In this document: positions 20,441 through 32,857 of the stretch, piece after piece
Numbering within the stretch: position 1 is the first letter of the stretch
How the letters are laid out: the number at the start of each line of letters is the position of its first letter
NCBI GenBank assembly: GCA_047967505.1
Contig: CM106541.1
Reading direction: 5' to 3' (one strand)
Length of the DNA stretch: 64,000 nucleotides
DNA from: Dipteris shenzhenensis
Taxonomy: Eukaryota > Polypodiophyta > Polypodiopsida > Gleicheniales
Notes under the pieces: model-generated
What the model was told of the DNA's origin: nothing
The model's input: the letters and a program-made list of their open reading frames with translations, nothing else
The model's database searches: none
Made by a program: the position numbers and the translations under genes

Positions 20441-22687
20441 CTAACACCTGAGTAGGATTTGGGGCATCTTACAAGGACTAAGATGCAGCAAGTATCATGC
20501 CGCTTGATACGCCAAAAGAGACAATCTTTCCTCTCACATAGGATGGATTAGATGATCAGATTTTTTTGAGGAGGGGATGCCAGTTTTGCATTAGGGCTTC
20601 CCTCCAAGGGTAAACACCCATCCCTATCACTGATCTAGGCATTTGGCACATGTACGTGACCTTGTTGTTTGACGTCTTGATACAAGAATTGGATATCTTC
20701 CCTATCCAATCCCACCACATCTATCTTGTTTACTGCATAGAATGTGCGGACTGCATTGCATTGGCTCCACAAGTAGAAATCCAGGACAGAATGTGCGGGC
20801 TACACTGCATCGGCTCCACAGTTAGAAATCCTAGGACCATGAGGGGTTGTGGGTGGAGTACTTTGCACATGGGTAGGAGGTATTGGCCCTGATTTTTGCA
20901 CAGATGTTTAATCATGCCTTATGCCATGGCATTTCCCCTGCTTGGAGTATGACCACCATTGTCCCGATACACAAAGGAGAGGGTCCCATGGACATGGGGA
21001 ACTATTGCACACATATGATAGGCCACATACTAGCCAAGATGTATGGATTGGTGCTAGAGAGAGAGAGATCAACTCATACATAGAGGCACATGGATAGTAG
21101 GCATTGGGACAAGCTAGTTTTTGGTAGCAACATTCCACCCTTAATCCATCTTCACCCTACGGGTTCTCATTGAGAGGGGAGAGATTGAGATCCCACAAAG
21201 TCTATGCCTATTTTGTAGACTTTCAAGAGGACTTTGACACAATCCCATGAGCCCACATGATTTAGAGACTCTAGGAGATGCGAATATCAAGAGTCATACC
21301 TAGGGGGTGATGAGCCTATATGAGTCAATTAGAGGGAGAGTACATGCCCCTAGAGGTCTCTTAAATGCATTGAGATCATGACTAGAGTGAAGCAAGGATG
21401 CCCCCTCTCACCAACACTCTTCAGGGCTCTACATTGATGAGATCACGACTTTATCTGGTCACCTAGGAGGGGATGGACCCTTGCATGTTGATGATCAGAT
21501 GATATAGATACTGCTATATGCAGATGACATGTAGTCCTCATCTCGTATTTAGTAGCAGCTCTATAAAGACATCTAAAAGCTCCAAAGGTGTTTTGCAGGG
21601 AGAGATATGTGATCATTAACCTTAGCAAGACTAGGGTTATGATCTTCAACACTTCATGGGCAGTACTTCATTGGCACAGCTTCACTTACCGAGGACACAT
21701 GGTGGAGATTGTATAGTCATCCACCTATCTTGGAGTAGTCTTCATAGTAGGGCTAGTCTTTATAATGACTCATGTGCTGGGGCATGACTCACACGAGGTT
21801 AGGGATCTCTAGCTCAACTAGAGAGATAGTGCTTCCTAGATGTGTAGTGCTTCCACGCACACGAGGGTAGGGATCTCTAGCTCAACTAGAGAGATAGTGC
21901 TTCCTAGATGTGTAATGCTTCCATGCACACGTCTAGGACCCCCCGATAAAGGATGTCTTTTGGCACACTGAAGTCGATAGCCATGTACGTAGCACCCTTC
22001 TTGGGGAGTGACCTATCGGTAACTGAGTAGCGATGATTCAAGAGACTACAGGTAACTATGGGATCTAGGACAATTTGGAGTAACCCCTCGGCCCTCATCA
22101 GATCATACATGCAAAGTTTGCTATGACACCACTTCATATTGATGACATCTTCTAGTAGATGGTGGCATATCTTGACACGATATGGGCCTTGCCTAGCTAG
22201 AGGATACCAACATTAGAGTCATTTCAGATGACTAGACAAAAGTGGGGGTTAGCATAGCTTAATATGCATGCATATCTAGATGGTTTAACAGTCAACGTAT
22301 TCATATGAATATTCTCCGCCCTTTCAGTACAACTTGGATGCCCAGTCGCTCCAGATTTTGCAAGAAGAGATCAACTCTATCACACAGTTAGATGTACTCC
22401 AACTCTATATATAACAAACTTGGGGTGGGGACTAGGAGTTCCCCACCAAGATCTAGTTCTACCACGATCACTTCTTGACAGTATTAGAGGATGGAGTGAT
22501 TACCAAGCCCCAGTATCTGAAGGACAAACGGGTCTCACACTTACTGAGGATTTCCATCGGATAGATGCATGTCTCATCCCATCAGTTGAGGATCGAGACA
22601 GAGAGGGCCACAGGAACACTTAGAGCTATGGATTTGCAAGCTATGCACATTGGCAAAGGTGGAGGCATAGGAGCACTATGTACTTTC
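20441..22687 (+). pseudogene. Old LINE ORF2 remnant (LINE family I)
   Basis: Scattered frames match the LINE on the minus strand at 37.8-41.7 kb. Around 20890-21060 the text HGISPAWSMTTIVPIHKGEG is the RT finger region. LLYADDM at 21509-21529 holds the catalytic YADD (21515-21526). Beyond 22290, FQYNLDA ... FYHDHF ... VSSHQLRIE matches the C-terminal part of ORF2, and IGALCTFC reaches the zinc-finger start. There the copia LTR at 22688 cuts it. Many stops and indels show it is old. Confidence 0.8.
21790..21925 (+). repeat. 68 bp tandem duplication inside the LINE remnant
   Basis: Two copies with a 68 bp period begin CACACGAGG at 21790 and 21858. A third partial start lies at 21926. Each unit contains the inverted repeat CTCTAG...CTAGAG. 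Confidence 0.85.
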
Positions 22688-22870
22688 TGTGGGGTTTAAA
22701 GGCCACTGTATCTTAACCCCGATTATGTACAATACTCAAACACATATATATATGGATGACATGGAAGATTAGGGTATTCTGCACCCACCAAAACTTGTGT
22801 GACTCTCTCTTCTGGCTCTCCCTCTCTCTCTCACCCTCTTCTATTCCGCTTCCGTTGTTGAGATCTCTCA
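22688..22870 (+). repeat. 5' LTR of copia family A copy 3
   Basis: A 183 bp LTR from TGTGGGGTTTAAAGG to CTCTCA, diverged from but alignable with 6637-6811. Confidence 0.88.
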
Positions 22871-22872
22871 AC

Positions 22873-22884
22873 TGGTATCAGAGC
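22873..22884 (+). promoter_or_regulatory. Primer binding site, initiator-Met tRNA
   Basis: TGGTATCAGAGC, two bases after the LTR, is the same primer site as in copy 2. Confidence 0.9.
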
Positions 22885-24423
22885 GCGGGTGTTCTAACTG
22901 AGCCTGGGTGTGAGCCTGGAGCCCGAAGTCTGCTGCTACAACTCTGTGAGAGGAAGAAAAAGCTTCATTCGGTGTCTTTACCTACATCCTAATGTGCAGA
23001 GACCTTGTAGAAACCTTTGGAAAGTTCTCTGAGTGGGTTTTTGCAAGCCAGCAGGTGGTTTTGGAGGCAAAAAGACAGTCTATTTTAGACTTGAGAGTCT
23101 TGTGATGAAGATATCTTTCTCTAGAAGCTGAATCTCACCCTGAGATCTAAAGCAAAGTTGTATAAGACTTTGAGTACTTCATTTTTTATTTTTACATCTG
23201 TCATCCGAGTTTTTCAGTGAAAAGTTACAGCTCCTGTAAAAAGTGACAAAATTCAATTTCTTGTGCAGATTTCGTGTGTTGGATCTCCATATCCGAGCCA
23301 CCATTTGCAGTTCAGACACTCCCAATGGATTCAGAGCAGTCCAAAACTTCTACCTGAGAAGCTACTTCCGATTCCGTGAAGTTCTGAAGTTGTAGTGAAG
23401 CTCTGTCTACTTTAACGTCTTCATTCCGACATTTCCTGTGTGAGTGGAAACTCAACATCCGAGCCTCCATTTACAAAGCTGTCTGTCCCGTTGGATCCAA
23501 GTCTGGATCCAAGTCTGCCTGAAACATATCTCTACAAAGCTCCTTGTTACTATTCCGCGAAGAATTGAGGGAGTTGTGATTCTCTATGTTTTTCCGTCGT
23601 CTCTTTGAAGAAAATTTCTTAGTTTCTAAGACCTTCTCATTGATTGCCATGTGGCATTTTGGCTAAGGTTAAGTTTTCTAAGGTTCATTTTTTACAAAGA
23701 AATGCAAGGGTTAATTGGCTTACTCCATCCTTGGATGAGATTTTGGAGTTGTGGCAGAAGAGAGAGATTTGCAGATTGTCTTGCTGAGTTCAATTATGCA
23801 GTGACGCCCATGTTTTGGGACATCCTAGGTTCTATTTTCACTAGTGGTCATTGCCGTGGGGTCGTGATTTCTTGAATATACCTTATGCAGATCACTCTGG
23901 TTGTAGTCTGAGCCATGTGCGCTCATTTGTGGTTTGCATTAGGTTGCAGTGGATGCTTTACAGGCCATTTGGACGCATTGTGATCCTTGTTGGATGCGCT
24001 GATAGGCCCAGATTACCTTGTGGGATGCTGCATTGATGGAAGTTTAGCACACATATGCTATTTTATGCTGAGGGACATCTTTGACATATTGCAGTGGATG
24101 CATACGTTGTACTATGATCTCTTGGATGAGACATTATTGATGCTTATGCCCATGGACAATGTTTGTGCTTGAGGCATTTGACGCTTATTGGCATTATATT
24201 TGCCATTATTTTGTCATTGTGGATTGACATTTTCTTTTGGGCCGGATTTTCTCATATGGATGCATAGTATATGCACATGAGTCAGATGCATTTTTTATGC
24301 TTTGAGCCTTGAGTTTTGGTGACACTATCCTTCATTAAGACAGACATATTAGGTGCACCTAGTATTTGGTGTGATTTCTCTCTTACAGGTAATAGCATTT
24401 GGGATTTTTGTTTCATTTGCATC

Positions 24424-25065
24424 ATGGCATCCTCTTTCATGTCTGAAAAGAAGTTTTTCAGCATTAAAAAGTTTAATGGGACGGACTTTTCTTTATGGAA
24501 AGAACAGATAAGGGATGTGCTTATTCAAGAGAAGCATATTAATCCCTTGAAAGAGATTGAAGCTAAGCTTGTAGATATGTCTGAGGATGATTGGAATGAG
24601 TTGGATGCATTAGCAAAGTCTAATGTAAGACTTCATCTTGTAGAGTCAATTTATTTTACAGTAGTAAATGAGCAGACTACGGAAGATTTGTGGAAGAAAT
24701 TATACCACTGTGGCAAGAAGGGCCACATGAAAAAGGATTGCTACAAGCTGAAAAGAGAGCAAAAGGATAAGAAAAAGAATGCAAATTGGGGTGCAAATAA
24801 GAAGGAAGAGATCCCAAGGGAGGACAAAGGAAAGATGAAGATTGAGGAGATTAATGCAGTCACCGATGATAGTGACAATGGAAAGATGAAGATTGAGGAC
24901 ATTAATGCAGTCTCACTGATGATGGTGACAATGATATTCTCTTCACGTCTAGTCTGCCTACTACAGACTTGCTTATCACTTCAGATGATGCATATTCCTA
25001 GGATTGGATTTTGGATTCTAGTGCTTCATTCCATGTTACTCCGCATAGGGAATGGTTCTCCACTT
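24424..25065 (+). pseudogene. copia Gag with internal deletion
   Basis: It starts MASSFMSEKKFF at 24424 after a leader like that of copy 2. The frame jumps from EDLWKKL straight to the zinc knuckle YHCGKKGHMKKDC, so about 430 bp of Gag (equivalent to 8520-8950) are deleted. A 54 bp segment encoding GKMKIE(E/D)INAV is duplicated in tandem near 24832 and 24886. The protease start follows in a shifted frame and is cut at 25065. It could not make a functional Gag. Confidence 0.88.
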
Positions 25066-25511
25066 ATTTAATTTTTTTGGCAGGAAAAAGTTTTTTTCAT
25101 ACTAGGATATCATCATCATCATAAGTATTTACATGTTCTTTGGTAAAGAACAACCAGCCCCCATGGGGAGAGTTTCATCAAAACATTTCTGAGTAAAACA
25201 TAAACAGTAGCAGCAAAATCAAAAGAGAGGGACGTAGAAGTCCTCAGTGTCATCTGTATTGTCATCATTGAAGTAATCAGAGTAATTGAAACTCTCTGAA
25301 TCTCCAGAGCTATCAGTGTCATCTGCATGGGCTTCACAAGGTGAGTCAGGTTCCTTTTCGACCTTTTTGGAGGGTATCTAATTAAGAAACTCAGTGATCT
25401 CCGCAGAGACTTCAAAGGGTGCGGAATTATCAATCCCAAGGTAGCTTTGAGTGTGTTCTTGTAAGTCAGCATTGAAGATAGCAACCTCTGCTTGGAAAGT
25501 GTGGATCAGTT

Positions 25512-26741
25512 CTATGATTTTCTTATGGTCTTGTTCAGCCAGTTAACAAACAATAAGTCAGCTTGCAAAATAACTTGATTAAACTGAAGATTATTCCTGG
25601 TTACCCATATAAACCAAAGTGCATGTGCTCTCAAGGGTGACCAAGTGTCCTGTTTTGTCCTTGAAGAGTCTCCAAGCAAGATGGCCTTCCAATTCGATGG
25701 CTCCCCTGTCTCCAATTGGACTATTTTCCATGCCTTTCTGGCCACTGGACAAGCCACAAAGAGATGGAAGATATCTTCATTAGTAGAGGGACAATTCATA
25801 CATTTACCATTACCCTTCCCAATCCTGAGTCCTCTGATATTGGTCCACACAGCTTTATGCAATATGAGCCACATCAGGGCAGATAGTTTGTCTAAAATTG
25901 AAGGAGACCAGATGGCACAGAACCTGAATTTCCATTTCTCTTTGGAGTCTTGAAGTTTCCACTTGTCATTTAGAACCCTACAGAGATCACCCATGTCCCT
26001 GCTTGGTGTGGGTATGGGGAAGAAAGAGGAACTTTCCACCCAGCTGAACTCCCTACTGTACACAAGGAAAGATCCCCCCTTCCACTGTTGGCTGCCACTC
26101 CAAAGTTGTAATCTACTCATAACAAGTGATTGGCTTTTGTTGTTTAGACTGAACTCTCTCCTAATCTCTACCCAAGTTTTCCACCTTAGTTCAGATCTGT
26201 TCCACCGCTGCCCCCAGCTTTGCAAACCCTTTTTAAATAGAAGAGCTGCCTTGGCTATCTCTTCCTCAGAAAGAACAACTTCTTTGAAAATAACAGAAAT
26301 CCAAATTGAGTCCAAGGTCATAAAGGCACCTTTACCTGAAAAGACAATTTGGCTTTTAATCCCTTCAAAAGCTGTCCAAAGAGAGACCCAAAGCTGGCTA
26401 CCTTTAGGTTTGCAGGGTTCTGGGTTACAAATAGCTGATAGCATGGGGTAGTTTTTCCACTTGAGGACTCTGAGGGGTCTTAGGGAGCTGACATTCCTAA
26501 GGAGAAGTTGAGCCCAGTCTTCAATAGGGTTTAGGATTGCCTTTAAAATCCAGGTTAGGGAGAGTTTTAGAGCAGCCTCTTCTATGTCAATAAATCCTAA
26601 TCCACCCTCCTGCTTGGGTTTGATACAGAAGTCCCACCTGACCTTGGGTATCTTGCCTCCCCATAGAAAAGATCTGTAAATTTTTATGAATCTGTTAATT
26701 CCAGCTTTGGAGGGGCCAAGCTGAGAGGTAGAAGATAACAA
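25512..26741 (-). pseudogene. LINE family III ORF2 C-terminus with zf-RVT domain
   Basis: A 409-codon frame begins after the RT thumb: FIKIYRSFLWGG, then VRWDFCIKPKQEGGLGF, typical of LINE C-termini. Near residue 285-335 lies the zf-RVT zinc-binding region, with LDKLSALMWLILHKAVWTNI, CMNCPSTNEDIFHLFVACP and ARKAWK. The frame stays open, unlike the RT part, and overlaps it by a few codons in another frame. Confidence 0.88.
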
Positions 26742-28267
26742 TAGGATAAATGCAATGGTTAAGAACAGTTCTTCTTCCTGCCAGACTAGCTTGAAATCCT
26801 CTCCATTTCTCCATCTTGTTTTGGAACCTGTTCATGAACCAGTCCCACATTTGCTTGAGGGAAATATCAAATCCCATGGGGATACCCAGCAGCCTAAAGA
26901 CTGAGCCATGCTTGACCCTCTGGCATCCCATCCCTTCCAACACTTGCTGTTCATCACCTTTGAGAGTTGCATATCCAGTTTTAGAGTGATTGATTTTGGA
27001 CCCAGAGGCTTTGCAAAAAATGTTTAAAGACTCCATGGCCACCTTGATATATTGTGATTCATTCTTGAGGGTTAAGTTTGTATCAGCAACAAACTACTAA
27101 CAGATAAGGTGCTTGTCTGCTGAGGGTAGCTCAATACCTTTTAACTTGTTTTCTTGGCTTTGTTGATGGAGAAGCCATCCCAGGGAGTCTGTTGCAAAAT
27201 TGCAAAGAGTAAAGGGGCAATAGGGCACCCTTGCCTTATAGATCTTTTAAGCTCAAATGGTTGGCTCATGATCCCATTAACACAAATCTTTGTTGTAGCA
27301 TTTGTGAGGAGGAGTTTGATAAAAGCAATGTAAAGGGAGCCAAGACCCATATTAGCCAGAGCTTCGGTGATGAACTCCCATTCAAGTCTATCATAAGCCT
27401 TGTTAAAGTCAACCTTCAAGAAGCATATGTCATGTTTTGTTTCTCTGGCATACTCACATCCCTCCCAAATGTTGATAGCTTCAAGTAGATGTCTGCCCTT
27501 TATGAAGCCTTTTTGCTCTAGTAGGATCCACTTGGCCATTCTGTTTTTAATCCTTAGAGCCAAAGCTTTAGCAAAGATTTTATAGCTACAGTTGAGCATA
27601 GTAAGAGGTCTCCAGTTCCTTAGCTCAGTCTTATCTCCTTCCTTAGGAATAAGTTTATAACACCACCATTGATATGTGTAGGCAAGAACCCACTTTCAAC
27701 ACTTTCCTGCCATAAGAGAAGGAGGTATGGGCCAACAGTGGACCAGAATCTTTTGTAGAATTCAATTGGTAGTCCATCCTCTCCTGGTGTTTTACCACCA
27801 TCAGCCATCACCCTAACAGCTTCAAACAACTCCTCTATAGTCAGAGGTTTCTCCAAGTACTTATTATCAAATTTGAGAACACTGCTTTTTCTAGCTTCCT
27901 TGCAAAGTTCTCTGGCTTTAATCACTTAATTGTCTACTTGAATGGTGGAGGAAAGTAGACTCTGAAAATGAAGCTGAATGAGGTCAATGTTCTCCTCATT
28001 TGAAAGGGCCAAAGAGTTGTCAGCTTTTCTAAGAAGGGATACCTCTTCATTAGACCTTTTCCTTCTTATACTTTAAAAGTATTCCTTGGTAGGTCTGTCA
28101 ACTTTGCCAGCCCACCAATCTCTGAAGTATACCTTAGAGTCATTTAGAAGAACCTTCTCTTGAATCCTAAACTCATTTCTTTTGAGCACCAAGTCAACCT
28201 GTGCCTGAGGGTCTCCCTGTCTAGCTAGGGTCTCCAGGGTAGTAATCATGCTCTGAATGCTGTCCAT
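26695..28267 (-). pseudogene. LINE family III reverse transcriptase
   Basis: Read from high to low coordinates it shows the linker (MDSIQSMITTLETLA), then GGKTPGEDGLPIEFYKRFW, NCSYKIFAKALALRI, QKGFIKGRHLLEAI, FLKVDFNKAYDRLEW (motif A) and RSIRQGCPIAPLLFAI (motif B). The expected F/YADD motif C is altered to FVADTN near 27085. Next come FCKASGSKINHSKT and RLLGIPMG. This is the plant L1 type. Stops and frameshifts near 28070, 27930, 27620 and 27145-27060 inactivate it. Confidence 0.88.
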
Positions 28268-28432
28268 CCTCTTTGCCCTAATTTTAGCTCTATCCTTTCT
28301 AGCTTTTCTAAGGGACTTTTGAGTCTGGTCATCAACTGCAGTATACTAGGATTCACTGGTAGAAGGAGACTCAATGAAAGCCTTGAGCCAAATAAGTTTA
28401 ACACCTTCTTGAACACTCAAGTCGAAAAATCA

Positions 28433-28664
28433 CTTGAACTTTTTCATGCATACGGGTAGCTTTTCTAACAGATTTAACTGTATGTAGAGCTGTCTTCAGG
28501 CAAGACACCCTTAGCTTGCAACCACCCAGTTGCAACTTTCCATTTGTGCTTGAATTTTTTCATGCATGTGGTAGCTTTTCTAACAGATTGAACTATATGT
28601 AGAGCTGCCTTCAGGCAAGACACCCTTAGCTTGCAACCACCCAATTGCGGATTGCCATTTGTGT
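28433..28664 (+). repeat. 116 bp tandem duplication
   Basis: Two near-identical units start CTTGAACTTTTTCATGC at 28433 and CTTGAATTTTTTCATGC at 28549. They share GCTTTTCTAACAGATT and CTTCAGGCAAGACACCC. They are not coding and lie just outside the LINE 5' boundary. The stretch 28665-29433 that follows shows no gene and may be the 3' flank of the exon at 29434. Confidence 0.85.
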
Positions 28665-29433
28665 AGACTTTTGTGACTTAACCATTCCATCCAAGCTTCA
28701 GGTTTCCTAGGTCTTAGCCGTAAGTTACTTTGACGTCCTAGCCCTCACTTTCTCAGGTGCTGTTTGATTATATAACCAACTTTGCCAAGCCTCGCATAGC
28801 TATTAAATACATGTGATCAAGCTGCTTGAGATTAGAGCTCATCAAGTTGCCAGCAATTGCTCAAGCAGGCATTTGACCAGCTCAGTTTCATCACATTGGT
28901 GTTCCATGGCCACTTCTAACCTCTACCTTGAGTGGTACTACCTCTATTCCAAGGCTAATCTGAAAGGCATGTGCGAGGTGATTACATCGTCGCCATCTTG
29001 TATGTCCATAATGTGCTATCAGCATAAAATTATTATGGAGAAGTATCTTCATATATTTAGCTAAGACCAGGGTCAATTTCATCTTCATACACTTTGAGCT
29101 TTAAAAAGTTCGTTTTGAAAACATTCGAGCTGATCTAATATCAACAACTATATTGAATCTCATTCAGTTTTTTGGGCAAAAAGCTGGACAGAAATAAGGT
29201 ATGTATACAAGACAGCATTGATTGCTACCCGAGCAGGACCTCATAATTGGTGCCTCTGAAAGGTGATTCCTTCTATTTCATAAAACACTTGGATAGAACT
29301 ATTTGAAATGTAATTCTAGACCTGTGCACTTTCTGTAGATATTGTCTACTCATGCCCCTGAGTCCTCACCCATCATGGTTGTGAAAAGATCATTATAAAT
29401 CAATACAAGAAAAACCGTCTACCCCTTCAGGAA

Positions 29434-29687
29434 TCAGTTGGTCGCCTTCTCCAATTCATCATCGTAAGCAGAAGCCCTCCCTTTTCTTCCCAGCACATGG
29501 TGCTGACTTGGCTTTTCCATGTTGTCAATTTCTAACCCATGATAACTGCGAGAGGCAAAGAATTCAATGCCAGATTTGGCTTCTAGTTTTGTAACTAGCT
29601 TTGAACTCTTATCTGTTTGTAATAGCAGTGCTTGCTCTGCTTCCTTCGATAATATCAGCGCTCTCGATGAGAAATCTTCCCTTTTAT
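29434..29687 (-). CDS. Candidate terminal exon of an unrecognised host gene
   Basis: On the minus strand a splice acceptor (CTTTACTTTGCAG) is followed by two bases, AT, and 83 open codons ending with TGA at 29436-29434. The peptide begins KREDFSSRALILSKEAEQAL, has a helical charged start and ends DDELEKATN. No retroelement motif is present. Its two leading bases complete a codon with the single G left by the exon at 42503-42685. The product is not recognised. It could still be chance, as an 84-codon open stretch with a matching acceptor is suggestive, not proof. Confidence 0.5.
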
Positions 29688-30877
29688 CTGCAAAGTAAAG
29701 AACAATAGAATATCAGAGTCAAAAGTGTTTGCCTGAATCTTGTTCATATATATCTGAAAACGTTTGGTCACCATGGTGCACCAAAAGTCCACATCTGACC
29801 TTTTTTTAATACATTTTACAAAATATTTTCGAAGTGCCTATGTGCATTTAGCAGCATGACTCAACAACTTAAAAGAAATTGTAGCCTCTTACGACCTTAC
29901 ACAAGTCACTTGTGTCCTAGCTATGCATTAACCACTCTCAAAGATTAAATATTGTGCAAACAATGATTTGCTGCTGTGGTATTATGATCATTGGTGCCTG
30001 AGACTGCTTACCCCCTCCAATAGTGGAGCTCTCAGAACAGCCTCTTCAAAGTAGACCTTTTCAGCCTTGACAGTAATGACTCAGCGAGACTACATGGCGA
30101 CAAGAATGCTCCAAAATCATCCTTTTGAAGAAGGTCTCGCTAAGGGGGACCTTGAGCTTTAGTCACTTGCACTAAGGAGTCTTTGGTTGAGCAGAGGCTC
30201 CCTTGGGCTTGGTTTAGTTTGGTTTAGTTGGAGGAGTCAGCTCGTAAGCATGCGGTTGTCCTCAACCTGAGTAGAGCTTGGGTTTGCCTATCCTTGAGCA
30301 GTGTAGGATATGCAGTGGAAGTGTGTACTTGGAAAGAAGATGGCGTTACGGACAGAGGACAAAAAAGGGGAAAGTTGGCAGTAAGCACACTGCACCCAGA
30401 TAGGACACTCATCGTTACATAATATCTAGACTGGAAAAAGTAAAAGGGTGTTACAGGGATGACCTCGTCCTGTTCTCAGACCTTGGGTTGTCATATGAGG
30501 AGCTGCTGCTCTATCTCCTCCCTGCACTGAGGGCTGGCCCAGGCAAAGCCTGAGTGAATGTGCATCCACTTCCTCACCAAGTTTCTCGTCAGGTCTTTGA
30601 TTCTCTTAGAAACACCCTTTTACTACTGCAGAAGATCTTGAGAACTTGCCTCCTCCAATGGACCTTGATCTTGATTTTCCCCCCTCCAACACCCTCTTCT
30701 TATGATAAGCCTCAGGCAGGATTTCATCTGGGCTAGAAGGAATGGTAACCTCCTGACTCCTTTTGAAACCTGAGCAATCACAGCAAAACGCAAACCCACA
30801 CACTTAAGGGCTTACGTCGAACCACCAAGGATGAGCATACTCCAATACCCCGTGGGCCTGGAACTCAAATAAGAATC
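29688..30877. other. Non-coding stretch, likely intron sequence
   Basis: No convincing exon or element is seen in either strand. If the host gene model is right this is intron sequence just upstream of the terminal exon. Confidence 0.45.
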
Positions 30878-31147
30878 TCATAGTTTTACCAAGGAACAGG
30901 AACATCCCAAAAACTCGAGTGCTGGAACAGGAACGTAGGGACGGGGGAACGGGAACCGGAACACCACATCATCAATTCATATGAAAATATATTAAATTAT
31001 GAAAAGAAAACTACTTTTATAATATCTAAACTTTCCATTTCAGTTTCCGAAATGCCAAATTCAGGTTCGGAATGCCAAATTCAGGTTCGGAATGCCGGAT
31101 TTAGGTCTAGAATGCCAGATTCAGGTCTGGAACGACAGATTTAGGTC
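30878..31147. mobile_element. hAT-like MITE fragment
   Basis: It begins CATAGTTTTACCAAGGAAC, close to the terminal repeat of the MITE at 53625-54347. Similar GGAAC-rich text follows, such as GGGAACGGGAACCGGAACA, and then short repeats of TTCGGAATGCCAAATTCAGG. The other terminus is missing. The 3' truncated LINE begins next to it. Confidence 0.45.
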
Positions 31148-32857
31148 CAAAACGTGATGCATATGCAACTCTCTCGGGGTACTCCCTCAGCTCGTCCACT
31201 CTCAATGCGGAGACGGTGTGAAGAAACCCGGAGCTGTCCAACAGAGATCCTCAATGAACGGGGAAGATGAATTCGAGTATATCTTGTGGGATCAACAAAA
31301 CCCTCATTAGTGATGTGTAGGCAATGATCTTTATAGAAGTTAAGCTTCATCGGAAGCTCACTCGGTTCCAACCAAGTGCGGAATGTGTGTAGTTGTAGGA
31401 GATCCTCGCGTATGACCTGGTTGACCTCGTGATACCCAAGTGGGAGAAAAGGTGCATCAATGTTGTACTAGAAGGGGGAAAGTTTATCCATGTGGACCCC
31501 CAATCTCTCAAACCACCTGCTTGTGTGCATACTAGCATCTCTGGTCCCCCTCAACTACTAGGGCCATAGGGGAGTACAATGCCAACCATGGTAGTCTGTG
31601 ACGTCCTAAAGTGCAGTCTCTGTATCCTCTGACACGATATAGATATGTGATGACCTTGAAAGCTGCATCAAGCTGTAGTGTAGACAACCCAACCTCGGCC
31701 TGCATGATCTGGTGGGCCGACGACTTACTACGAATCATCTGTGACAACATGAGAACCTGAATACACTCCAGCCGGAGCCCACTCTGCATCCGAGAGATCT
31801 AGCCCCCAACAAGGGCTGCCTCGCATACTGGCTAATTGAACCAATGAGTCAAATAGGAAAGCCTTGGTCCGTGGGTCTTGAAAGTGTGAGTGGAAACACT
31901 ATCTTTGCATCCTGGCTGACGAGGCATACCCTCTGCTAAGACGGGCCTGCATCATTGGTCTCATCGTGAAAATAGGACTAGAGAAGAGGACCCCTAAATG
32001 TGTCAACCAGTGCTCCATCAAAGATAAATTTCTTCTGTGCATAGCTGCTCCGGATGTATTGAAGATCATAACTTTGGTCTTACCAAGGTTGACCTTCAAA
32101 TCATGTAAGCTAATAGTCTCAAAATAATCTCAAAACCTCCAACTGACAGACTCAAGCAAGTAATGCTAATGCTCCAAAAACATATCCAAGGGCCATGGTA
32201 GCTCTCCGATGAGACGCGAAGATGTCGCAGATCTATAGCTGTCGAGCCATCTCTTGCTATGTGGCGGGGGGTGTGGTCTCCGTGATCTCTGTATCCAATG
32301 GGCCACATAAAAGGTGACACCTCATGTCGGGTGGTCTCCTATGAGTAGGGTAATGATGGGCTGGGCCTCTATCGTGCGCACTCTAGTCATCCTCTGTGCC
32401 ACATGCTTTGTCGCTCTAGGCCATCTCTTCCTGCTGATCCATGCTGCCCTCATGTTAGCTATCTCCTCATCCTCTATCCCACTGTGTCCTAGGGTTGACT
32501 TGATGGCATAGAAGTCGGTAACGTGCCTCTGTGCCCAATCCGTTCCCTATGGCACTGTCACCTCCTAATGTCTGATTTGTTGTGTCTGTCTCTGTGGCCG
32601 TATCTGCAGATTGTTGTGACTGCAGCATCCTGAACTACTGACACTAGAATGTCCAAGGCATGGGCGAGGTCTACATCATCTCCAAGGTGGGCTGGTAACT
32701 CGCAGGACAGGTGGCTCATATATACTGCATCAAGGGCATGATCAAAGTGTACATGGATCCGAGTGGGGGCTGGTGGATCCGGTCCTATAGCTGGCACAGA
32801 GGTCGAGACGCTCAGAGTCAGATAGGAGTGGTTAGCGCCTAGTGGGGGGTAGGGATA
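31148..32857 (-). pseudogene. LINE family I ORF2, right part split off by TRG1 insertion
   Basis: This joins to 35304-37055 if TRG1 is removed. From 32857 downward it reads the end of the endonuclease (GANHSYLTLSV, the SDH-type motif), a linker, then KVNLGKTKVMIFNT (RT thumb) at about 32050-32099 and finally FYKDHCLHITNEGF and VSSHRLRIESGRAE. RT motifs A to C are missing, which indicates an internal deletion near 32.1-32.3 kb. It stops within the zinc-finger region at about 31148, so its 3' end is also lost. Confidence 0.8.

Larger units (their letters stand above)
22688..25065 (+). mobile_element. Deleted copia family-A derivative
   Basis: It has a 5' LTR, PBS, leader and a Gag with an internal deletion, and it ends abruptly at 25065 where a minus-strand LINE begins. 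It inserted into the LINE at 20441-22687. No 3' LTR is found. Sequence is clearly diverged from copy 2, so it is an older member. Confidence 0.88.
25066..28430 (-). mobile_element. L1-type LINE (family III), lacking its endonuclease
   Basis: ORF2 pieces run from about 28.4 kb down to 25.5 kb. The 3' end abuts the copia fragment with a T-run on the plus strand (25071-25077). No endonuclease domain is seen upstream of 28.3 kb, so it is 5'-truncated or deleted. A convincing target site duplication was not found. Confidence 0.85.

Noticed and set aside
25066-28430. Target site duplication for LINE family III
   Set aside because: No shared string longer than a few bases was found between the two flanks.
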